Origin: Candidatus Zixiibacteriota bacterium
Lineage (GTDB): Bacteria; Zixibacteria; MSB-5A5; GN15; FEB-12
Length of the DNA stretch: 8,661 bases
Reading direction: 5' to 3'
NCBI GenBank assembly: GCA_023700785.1
Contig: JAMPYH010000095.1
Span: 1-8,661, forward strand
Part shown: positions 1-5,323 of the stretch, one piece after another
Position numbering within the stretch: the first letter of the stretch is position 1
Layout: every line of letters starts with the position of its first letter
Notes under the pieces: model-generated
Databases searched by the model: none
Seen by the model: only the letters and a program-made list of their open reading frames with translations
Told to the model about the DNA's origin: nothing
Position numbers and translations under genes: made by a program

Positions 1-124
1 CCAGGGGAAAGACTGGACCGAGGGTTGTGTCGCGCTGACCAACAAAGAGATGGACCATATCATGCAATATGTGAGCAACGGCACGCCGGTAACGATCGTG
101 CGCCGTTCGGATAGGTGGCCATGA
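1..124 (+). CDS. L,D-transpeptidase (YkuD domain), 3' end only
   Basis: This is the last 40 codons of a gene that begins before the window; the frame starts at base 2 and stops at TGA 122-124. The visible end reads W-T-E-G-C-V-A-L-T-N near residue 9, followed by K-E-M-D and a closing G-T-P-V-T-I-V strand. This is the C-terminal end of the YkuD catalytic domain: the Cys in G-C-V-A-L-T-N is the nucleophile that forms 3-3 peptidoglycan cross-links or attaches proteins to the wall. The usual S/T-H-G-C is here T-E-G-C, a known sort of variation in the family. The stop overlaps the next gene's ATG in an ATGA arrangement, so the two are probably translationally coupled. The catalytic His and any signal peptide lie outside the window. 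Confidence 0.85.
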   Translation, partial: QGKDWTEGCVALTNKEMDHIMQYVSNGTPVTIVRRSDRWP

Positions 125-765
125 GAAAACTACTGATACTTCTTTCCATTCCCGTTACGCTCATCCTGATCGCGTTTGTCTTCCTGAAAGTGACCTCATC
201 GGATGATCTGGCCGACGACCAGACGATGTTCATTGACACTTCGCTGGCGCAGTTGCCGGCTGACCAGAAAGCGGCGAAAAAGGAACTGGACAAGGCGCGC
301 AAAAAACTGGCGCAACTCAAGCCGCGCGGGAAATACATTGTCATTGATACGCACGCGAACAAGATCGCGCTGCGTACCGAAGACTCAGTGTACATAGAAG
401 CCACCTGTTCCACCGGATCCGGAAGCGAATTGACGGACAGCCTGACCGGCCGGAGATGGATATTCAATACGCCGCTGGGCGTCTTTAAGGTAAAGAACAA
501 ACTGACCGAGCCATGGTGGCGCAAACCGGACTGGGCCTTCATCGAAGAAAACGAAGCGATCCCGAAGAATGAAAGCGATCGGCTGGATCCCAATGTCATG
601 GGAGAGTACGCCCTGGGCTTCGGCGATGGTTTTTTTATCCATGGAACGATCTATGAGCGCCTGTTGGGTATCAATGTCACACACGGATGCGTCCGTGTCG
701 GGACCGACGACCTGAAAAAGATATATGACCAATCTCCGATCGGCACGCCGATCTATATTTTCTGA
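121..765 (+). CDS. L,D-transpeptidase (YkuD domain), membrane-anchored
   Basis: A 214-residue protein. Residues 4-23 are a hydrophobic N-terminal helix (uncleaved anchor or signal peptide). Residues 48-66 are Lys/Glu/Ala-rich and probably helical or coiled coil. From residue 71 the YkuD fold starts with K-Y-I-V-I-D, and the catalytic signature is complete: H174-G-T, then T187-H-G-C190-V-R192. Cys190 is the predicted nucleophile and His174 and Arg192 the partners. The family cross-links peptidoglycan meso-diaminopimelate residues in the periplasm or attaches proteins there. I chose ATG 121, which overlaps the previous stop by 4 bp, over an in-frame GTG at 115. A G-W-W-R-type segment (P131-W-W-R-K-P) and the closing G-T-P-I-Y-I strand are typical of the family. 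The first two genes are paralogues of the same fold, likely one transcript with the lipoprotein that follows. Confidence 0.93.
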   Translation: MRKLLILLSIPVTLILIAFVFLKVTSSDDLADDQTMFIDTSLAQLPADQKAAKKELDKARKKLAQLKPRGKYIVIDTHANKIALRTEDSVYIEATCSTGSGSELTDSLTGRRWIFNTPLGVFKVKNKLTEPWWRKPDWAFIEENEAIPKNESDRLDPNVMGEYALGFGDGFFIHGTIYERLLGINVTHGCVRVGTDDLKKIYDQSPIGTPIYIF

Positions 766-774
766 GAGAATCGC

Positions 775-1455
775 ATGACGCGCCCGATACACCGAACCGG
801 ATTTCGCATGATGACACCGCTGCTCGCGTTTCTGCTTTTCGGATGCGGCGGCGCGGACGAGGCCGGTGACAACGGCAACGGCAAGTGGAACGCGGCGAGC
901 GCGGATCGCGAATACCAGATGATCCAGGCGGAACTCAAACTCTCCGAACTGGAAAAACCGTACCTCGTGCTCAACCTGGACACCAAGCAAGTGCGGCTCA
1001 AACTGAAGGGGGCGGTGGTTTGGGAGTTTCCGATCAATATCGAACAGGGGGACAGCGACGACCTTCGGAGTTTCGTTGATCGCTTTCATGACGGCCGCAA
1101 GCTGGTCCGACCGATCACCACGACACACCTCTACGCCTACAAGGACCAGACGCCTGATTCGATCCTGACGATCATTTCGGATGTTACCAAGTTCAACGCT
1201 GATCTCCTGCAGCGGGAACTCCCGGCTCGGTTTGAATTGCATTGGGGGGATGCCGTGGTGATGGAGATCAGGACCGATGTCGAAGGAAAGCCGGCCGACA
1301 AGTTCAAGAACACGATCGTATCGGTGCGGCACATTTTGCAGAGTCCGCTTGGCGTGTCGCAGATAACGATCAAGATGGATCCGGTCCATGCGATGACGCT
1401 TTACCGGGTGGCGCATCCGGGCCTGCCGACAATTGTCCAGGCGAACAAAGTCTAA
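775..1455 (+). CDS. Lipoprotein with a YkuD-like hairpin but no catalytic motif
   Basis: 226 residues from ATG 775. A purine-rich GAGAGA (764-769) sits 5 nt upstream; in-frame ATGs at 808 and 811 are alternative starts that would shorten the signal peptide. Residues 14-24 are hydrophobic and end L-F-G-C, a lipobox with Cys24 as the predicted lipidated residue, followed by a Gly/Asp/Asn-rich linker. Residues 58-85 (P-Y-L-V-L-N-L-D, then V-R-L-K-L-K-G) look like the first two strands of a YkuD domain and match the pattern at residues 71-90 of the upstream transpeptidase. No His-Gly...His-Gly-Cys motif exists, and the mature protein has no other Cys, so it should be catalytically inactive. It lies 9 bp after the transpeptidase stop, suggesting a partner or regulator in wall remodelling. 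The function is inferred from position only. Confidence 0.8.
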   Translation: MTRPIHRTGFRMMTPLLAFLLFGCGGADEAGDNGNGKWNAASADREYQMIQAELKLSELEKPYLVLNLDTKQVRLKLKGAVVWEFPINIEQGDSDDLRSFVDRFHDGRKLVRPITTTHLYAYKDQTPDSILTIISDVTKFNADLLQRELPARFELHWGDAVVMEIRTDVEGKPADKFKNTIVSVRHILQSPLGVSQITIKMDPVHAMTLYRVAHPGLPTIVQANKV

Positions 1456-1485
1456 TCAAGCGAGCGACAGATCAAATGCTCATAT

Positions 1486-1520
1486 ACGCCGAGACCAGTT
1501 GGTTTCGGCGTTCTTCATTT
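1486..1520 (+). terminator. Rho-independent terminator of the transpeptidase cluster
   Basis: Bases 1486-1496 (ACGCCGAGACC) pair with 1501-1511 (GGTTTCGGCGT) around an AGTT loop. This is an 11-bp stem with one G:U wobble. It is followed by TTCTTCATTT, a T-rich tract. It lies 31 bases after the lipoprotein stop and separates that operon from the selenoprotein gene. Confidence 0.85.
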
Positions 1521-1544
1521 ACGACCTAAAAGTGAGCTACCGAC

Positions 1545-1574
1545 TTGTGGCCCACCGGCAGGACGGAGTATATT
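1545..1574 (+). promoter_or_regulatory. Possible sigma70-type promoter for the selenoprotein gene
   Basis: A TATATT hexamer at 1569-1574 (5 of 6 to the -10 consensus) lies 18 nt after TTGTGG at 1545-1550 (3 of 6 to the -35 consensus). It falls between the upstream terminator and the start at 1604, where a promoter is needed. The -35 is weak, so this is tentative. Confidence 0.3.
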
Positions 1575-1592
1575 GCGCCAAATCCTATACTC

Positions 1593-1598
1593 AGGAGG
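1593..1598 (+). promoter_or_regulatory. Shine-Dalgarno AGGAGG that fixes the selenoprotein start
   Basis: A perfect AGGAGG lies 5 nt before GTG 1604. From that GTG only 12 sense codons follow before the in-frame TGA at 1640. A perfect ribosome-binding site placed there makes sense only if translation continues through the TGA, so this site is part of the argument for selenocysteine recoding. Confidence 0.75.
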
Positions 1599-1603
1599 TT
1601 GGC

Positions 1604-1951
1604 GTGTCAAAGATCGACTGGCTCTATTTTCGACCGGGCTGAGAGAGTTGTGTGAGATCGCAGGAGTTTCTTGCGAAGAAAAAGGTAGAGATAAAGTCCC
1701 GTACCAGCACCAAACAGCAGAGTTATTCGGAAACGCAGGCCCGCGGCTTGCTCGAAGGCATCGAAGTTCTCATCTCGCTCAAGGGGAGATCTGTCGTGCG
1801 AGTTGACCTTAGGAAAGCCAAACCTGGATGGGTGGAACTCGCCAAGTTGATGATCGGTCCGACGGGAAAGCTCCGTGCGCCGGTCATCCGCAAAGGAAAG
1901 ACACTGATCATCGGCTTTCACAACGAAACTTATTGCGAACTGCTGGCTTAA
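1604..1951 (+). CDS. Selenocysteine-containing ArsC/Spx-like thioredoxin-fold protein (TGA 1640-1642 read as Sec)
   Basis: Read through an in-frame TGA, this gives 115 residues from GTG 1604 to TAA 1951. The N-terminus runs D-W-L-Y-F-R-P-G-U13-E-S-C16-V-R-S-Q-E-F-L: a beta strand, a UxxC redox motif where the family has Cys, then helix 1. The C-terminal half has L-R-A-P-V-I (the cis-Pro strand next to the active site) and G-K-T-L-I-I-G-F-H-N-E, the last strand and helix of ArsC/Spx-type proteins. Known from the family: a small cytoplasmic thiol (here selenol) oxidoreductase or arsenate-reductase-like protein; the substrate is unknown. Homology runs unbroken on both sides of the TGA, a SECIS-like hairpin follows at 1658-1676, and there is a perfect SD, so recoding is preferred to a nonsense mutation. 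The alternative is a 99-residue protein from GTG 1652, with GAGAGAG 5 nt upstream, but it would lack strand 1 and the redox centre. UGA decoding requires SelA/SelB/SelD and tRNA-Sec elsewhere in the genome. Confidence 0.82.
1658..1676 (+). other. Candidate bacterial SECIS hairpin
   Basis: TCGCAGG (1658-1664) pairs with CTTGCGA (1670-1676), with one G:U pair, around an AGTTT loop. If the last two pairs open, the loop is GGAGTTTCT. Either way a G is among the first two loop bases, and the loop begins about 20-22 nt after the TGA at 1640-1642. Bacterial SECIS elements that bind SelB have this spacing, size and loop G and lie inside the coding region, as here. The sequence also codes residues 19-25 of the protein. 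Confidence 0.6.
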
Positions 1952-2151
1952 GATTCTAGTCAAGGCGGCGGAGCCGGAGATCCAGTGACCTTGCTTCTTT
2001 TTGGACCGTGCGAGTGCCGCCGTGGGCACAACTCGCGTGTCAACTTCACCACATCATTTCGCGGCCACCGCTGGCTCGTTAGGTACGCGGCTTGACTTTT
2101 TTGCAGGATTACTTTTTTTGGCGGGACGATTGAAAGGTAAACTGACCGCGA
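1952..2151. other. Gene-free spacer with one hairpin (2010-2036)
   Basis: There is no convincing coding frame, tRNA T-loop or known riboswitch here. GCGAGTGCC (2010-2018) can pair with GGCAC (2025-2029) and TCGC (2033-2036), leaving a 3-nt bulge. No T-tract follows on either strand, so it is not a standard terminator. A TTGACT at 2092-2097 resembles a -35 element for trmB, but no good -10 hexamer sits 16-18 nt after it. Two runs of T (around 2097-2102 and 2113-2119) are notable but unexplained. Confidence 0.4.
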
Positions 2152-2766
2152 GTGGCTAAAGAGAAACAGTTTCCAATCGAGTGGGAATCGCGTCGCCCCG
2201 CCCTTCATTATCCCGATGAACCGCAAGCGATTACGGGGGACGTGCTGGAGATCGGGCCGGGCCGCGGAGACATGCTGTTTTGGCTGGCTCAACAGCATCC
2301 GGAAAAGCAGATGGTCGCGATCGAAATGATGCTCAGTCGTTTTCGCAAATTGACGAAACGAATTGAACGCTTCGAACTGACCAACATTCGCCTGGTACGC
2401 GGCAACGCCCGCATCATTCTACCCAGGTACTTTTTGACCCCTTGCTTCGAACGAGTGTATGTCCTCTTTCCAGATCCCTGGCCGAAAGATCGCCATTCCT
2501 TCATGCGGCTGCTGTCAGTAGAGTTCCTCAACCAGATCGCGTCGATCACGCGTGAGAACGGCGAACTGATCTTCGCGACGGATCATGGACCGTATGCGGA
2601 GTGGGTGGTTCGGAACCTTGAACAAGTCGCGGCCTTTCGCAATCTCGGAACGCCGTTCAGCGCGGACCACACGCTTATCCCCAATCCCGATAGAACCTAC
2701 TTTGAGAAAAAGTGGCGCGAGCAGGGCAAGAGTATATTCTTTGTTCACGCGCAAAAAAACGGCTGA
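2152..2766 (+). CDS. trmB: tRNA (guanine-N7-)-methyltransferase
   Basis: A 204-residue class I SAM methyltransferase that makes m7G46 in the variable loop of tRNAs. Visible motifs: V-L-E-I-G-P-G-R-G-D at 31-40 (SAM-binding motif I), the acidic V-A-I-E at 55-58, G-N-A at 84-86, the family hallmark F-P-D-P-W-P-K-D-R-H at 106-115, T-D-H-G-P-Y at 143-148, and the C-terminal T-Y-F-E-K-K-W near 182-188. Length is normal to slightly short, with a reduced N-terminus before motif I. The start is GTG 2152, because a frame stop (TGA 2143) lies just upstream and no earlier start is available; the nearest purine-rich stretch (GAAAGG, about 2132-2137) is 14 nt away, so the ribosome-binding site is poor. 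The gene is convergent with the cytochrome operon, and its stop codon lies inside that operon's terminator hairpin. Confidence 0.95.
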   Translation: MAKEKQFPIEWESRRPALHYPDEPQAITGDVLEIGPGRGDMLFWLAQQHPEKQMVAIEMMLSRFRKLTKRIERFELTNIRLVRGNARIILPRYFLTPCFERVYVLFPDPWPKDRHSFMRLLSVEFLNQIASITRENGELIFATDHGPYAEWVVRNLEQVAAFRNLGTPFSADHTLIPNPDRTYFEKKWREQGKSIFFVHAQKNG

Positions 2767-2782
2767 CCTTTCGACCAGCCGT
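2753..2782 (-). terminator. Rho-independent terminator of the cytochrome operon
   Basis: On the minus strand, ACGGCTGGTC pairs with GGTCAGCCGT around a GAAA tetraloop. This is a 10-bp stem with two G:U pairs. It is followed by a run of seven T (plus-strand A tract 2753-2759). It lies 28 bases after the stop of the 15-haem gene. The plus-strand side lacks a T-tract, so it acts mainly on the minus-strand operon, although it overlaps the trmB stop at 2764-2766. Confidence 0.9.
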
Positions 2783-2810
2783 CCCCTCGTCCTGTTGCGT
2801 TACTCAACCG

Positions 2811-4373
2811 CTACATTGATTCATGGCAGGAGGCGCAGGCCTCTTTATTGATAGCCGTTTTGCCATGTTCGCTCATGGAGTGGCAATTACCGCATCCCTG
2901 TTCGAGGTCGGTAATATGCATTGTGTGCGGGAGCGACTTGCCGGAATAACTCACGGTCTCAAGAAGACCTTTGCCATGACAGAAGGTCACGCAGCTATGC
3001 TCACGCTGCGCCGAGGCCGGCAGCGCGGGAGCGGTATATCCCGCTTGCACTTGTCGCACCGCGCTCTGCACCCGTTCACGACTATCCGCGAGCAGGTGAA
3101 GCGAATACCAGATGTTGTGGGCGATATGACCTTCAGACACCAGATTGATGCTCTTCTCCGCGCCGGTGATGGCGTCCTTCACGTCCGGGTTACTTCCCGC
3201 CACCCCTCGAGCGCTTGAGCGAAGACTGCTCAAATAGCCGGGGAGTTCGGCGGCCAGTTTGCGCGAACCTTCGAGCCAGTTGTCAAACATCGGCTGGCGA
3301 CTCTGTCCGTGGCAGGTAACACATGACGCCCGTTGTGCCTCCTTTTTCGCCTGGTGGGCCAGCGGCTCGCCTTGCGGCGTCAAGTGCGTGTGGCAACCGT
3401 CGCAGGATACTTGGGCGAGGAAATGCGGGCTCGGGATATCCAGCGTATCTGCGCCACCGATCCCCATATAGAGCTGTTTGGGCGCGTTGTGCATCCGCAC
3501 GTGACAATTCTCACACTGGATCTCAAGCGAGCTGACCATCTCAAAATTGCCGTGCTTGATGTCCGAGTGACACTGGAAACAGTCGATACCGTTCGTGGTC
3601 ACATGGACCTGGTGCAATTCCTCGCGGGAGTGATCCTTCCGTGACCGCTCGACATGACACGCGTAGCATTTTCCCTCTGGCACCGCGCCATCGCCTTTGA
3701 CGATCTGCGTGTGGCACTGCTTGCAATCGACCCCGGCCTTGAGATACGGTTCATGGTCAAAGGTGAAGCCGCCATGCTCGACGATCGTTTTCGGCATGCC
3801 GTGACACGCGTCACATCCGGTGACCGCCTCCCCCTGGCCGGCGTCCTTGAAGTGGCAGACAAAGCAGGAGCGATCATTGACCGTCATGTGCGTCGGCGTG
3901 ACTTCCTCGTCGAACTGTACGATCTGGTTGTGGCATGACGTGCACCGAAGATCCTCGCCGCGGAGCGGCTTGCTCAGATGCGCCTGGTGGTCGAACATGA
4001 TCCCCTTACGGTATTCCCTGAGCGCCGACAACGATGATGTTTCGTGACACTGCAGGCAGGCTTCGTCGGGGACATTGGACTTCGGCCGGGTGGTATAGGT
4101 ATTGGTCCAATAGCGAATGGTTGAGAGCGCGAGCGAGCCAACGCCGTAATCGTGACATTGGACGCAGGTAACATCGGCGTGAGACGACGCCTGCCAGTGG
4201 CGGTAATACGGCTCCATGTAATGGCAGGTGGTGCAGAAATCAGCGTCGCTCATCCGAAAGTGCGTCCCAACGGCGACCATCACGATCAGGACGGCGATGA
4301 TCCCGAGGAAGATCAGCAGGAACGGCGTATGTTGTTTGATGAGGCGACCAAGGTCGCGAAAAAACTCTCTCAT
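2811..4373 (-). CDS. 15-haem cytochrome c with NapC/NirT-like membrane anchor
   Basis: 520 residues. A short cytoplasmic tail is followed by one transmembrane helix (about 17-38), then a haem-rich periplasmic domain starting with F-C-T-T-C-H-Y-M-E-P, the opening of NapC/NrfH-type quinol-linked cytochromes. Fourteen CXXCH sites begin at residues 47, 70, 106, 144, 170, 187, 217, 236, 265, 287, 324, 351, 494 and 513. A CX3CH (C-V-T-F-C-H, 461-466) is a likely fifteenth. Residues about 356-460 hold no haem site and look helical, with E-G-H-I-A-H-N-I-W-Y in the middle. There is no CXXCK, so it is not a NrfA nitrite reductase. It is far longer than four-haem NapC. Likely role: moving electrons between the membrane/quinone level and periplasmic partners. 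It is last in the operon; its ATG overlaps the cytochrome b stop by 4 bp, and GGAG (4382-4385) lies 8 nt upstream. Confidence 0.92.
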   Translation of the reverse strand: MREFFRDLGRLIKQHTPFLLIFLGIIAVLIVMVAVGTHFRMSDADFCTTCHYMEPYYRHWQASSHADVTCVQCHDYGVGSLALSTIRYWTNTYTTRPKSNVPDEACLQCHETSSLSALREYRKGIMFDHQAHLSKPLRGEDLRCTSCHNQIVQFDEEVTPTHMTVNDRSCFVCHFKDAGQGEAVTGCDACHGMPKTIVEHGGFTFDHEPYLKAGVDCKQCHTQIVKGDGAVPEGKCYACHVERSRKDHSREELHQVHVTTNGIDCFQCHSDIKHGNFEMVSSLEIQCENCHVRMHNAPKQLYMGIGGADTLDIPSPHFLAQVSCDGCHTHLTPQGEPLAHQAKKEAQRASCVTCHGQSRQPMFDNWLEGSRKLAAELPGYLSSLRSSARGVAGSNPDVKDAITGAEKSINLVSEGHIAHNIWYSLHLLADSRERVQSAVRQVQAGYTAPALPASAQREHSCVTFCHGKGLLETVSYSGKSLPHTMHITDLEQGCGNCHSMSEHGKTAINKEACASCHESM

Positions 4374-5320
4374 GACTCAGACTCCGCGCCGGTGGATTGT
4401 TTCTCTGCCCGGAGTTCCACTTCCTTCCGCTCGGCATTGATGATCTCCGCGTATTCGAGCGGATGGTGATGTTTCAACTGGCTCTCTGTCAGCTTGCCGT
4501 TCCACCAGACCCAGCTCATCGGGAAGACCTCGGGATTGAAGTGCACGTTATAGAAATGCCAGATGATAATAGCCAGGGTCGCGAGCAGGCCCTCATCCGA
4601 GTGTGCTTCGCGCGCGATGTCAAACAATCCCTTGTTGAACATTTCCTTGAACCAGAGGATCAGGCCGGAGCCGATCATCACTACCATCCCCCAGTAAACC
4701 GCCCAGTAGTCAAACTTCTCGATGAACGAGAAACGCCCGAATTTTGGACCAGACGGCTTTCGGCCGAGGTAATACATCAGGGTGTGAAAAAAGTCTTTGG
4801 CGTCATGCGGACGGGGGATCATCAGCCAGAAATCGCGCCGCCCCATGCGGGAGAACGCGATATAACCGACATGCCAGACACCGACAATGATCAGGCCGAC
4901 CGCCGCGATCCGATGGATCAGAGTGGAGTTCTGAAGGCCGCCGAAGACCGTTACGATCATAAACTTTGAGATGCCGAATTCGGGGAACTTGAGCGGCATG
5001 CCGGTCAGGATCAGCAGGATGACGGACATAAACATCAGCATATGCTGCGCGCGGAAATTTCGCCCAAAGCGGATATAGGTCCGTTCTTGAGCCGGCTGCT
5101 CGGTCGCCGGCTTTATCCGGCTGAATCGAGTCACCAATTCGCTCAGCGCGATATTGGATTCAAATTGTAGCCGCTCGGTGATCTCTTTCGCCCGTTTATC
5201 GATCTCTTCGCGAGGAGTTGATGGATCGATATGCGGCTGAGCGGCATCGACGATCGCCTTGGTCAGATCCTCGATGATCTGCTCGCGTTTGGCCTGTGCG
5301 TTGTGAGTACGTTCGTCCAT
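4370..5320 (-). CDS. Membrane cytochrome b (formate dehydrogenase gamma / HydC-like)
   Basis: 316 residues. Residues 1-80 form a charged soluble N-terminal region. Four hydrophobic segments follow at about 91-110, 133-155, 205-223 and 244-262. Histidines suited to bind two b haems sit in or next to them: H93 in helix 1, H136 and H150 in helix 2, H255 and H260 at helix 4. The pattern, including L-I-H-R-I-A-A...W-H-V-G-Y and W-H-F-Y-N-V-H-F, is that of di-haem cytochrome b subunits that pass electrons between quinones and periplasmic redox partners (FdnI, HydC, PhsC-like). The gene begins 3 bp after the 9-haem gene and ends with a 4-bp overlap with the 15-haem gene, so all three should be made together. 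No formate dehydrogenase or hydrogenase catalytic subunit is nearby; the partners are the haem proteins themselves. Which His ligate each haem is inferred. Confidence 0.88.
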   Translation of the reverse strand: MDERTHNAQAKREQIIEDLTKAIVDAAQPHIDPSTPREEIDKRAKEITERLQFESNIALSELVTRFSRIKPATEQPAQERTYIRFGRNFRAQHMLMFMSVILLILTGMPLKFPEFGISKFMIVTVFGGLQNSTLIHRIAAVGLIIVGVWHVGYIAFSRMGRRDFWLMIPRPHDAKDFFHTLMYYLGRKPSGPKFGRFSFIEKFDYWAVYWGMVVMIGSGLILWFKEMFNKGLFDIAREAHSDEGLLATLAIIIWHFYNVHFNPEVFPMSWVWWNGKLTESQLKHHHPLEYAEIINAERKEVELRAEKQSTGAESES

Positions 5321-5323
5321 AGG

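Noticed and set aside
385..1416. A 343-codon open frame on the minus strand opposite the transpeptidase and lipoprotein genes
   Set aside because: It spans two well-supported plus-strand genes and their junction, has no recognisable domain and is rich in Arg/His as expected from antisense of GC-rich coding DNA.
1652..1951. Starting the ArsC-like gene at GTG 1652, after the TGA
   Set aside because: A GAGAGAG sequence lies 5 nt upstream, so it is possible, but the protein would lack its first beta strand and the redox motif, and would leave the perfect AGGAGG at 1593 and the matching upstream codons unexplained.
2811..4373. Reading the 15-haem protein as a NrfA-type nitrite reductase or octahaem enzyme
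   Set aside because: No CXXCK site is present, the haem count and length do not fit, and the N-terminus is of the NapC/NrfH membrane-anchor type.
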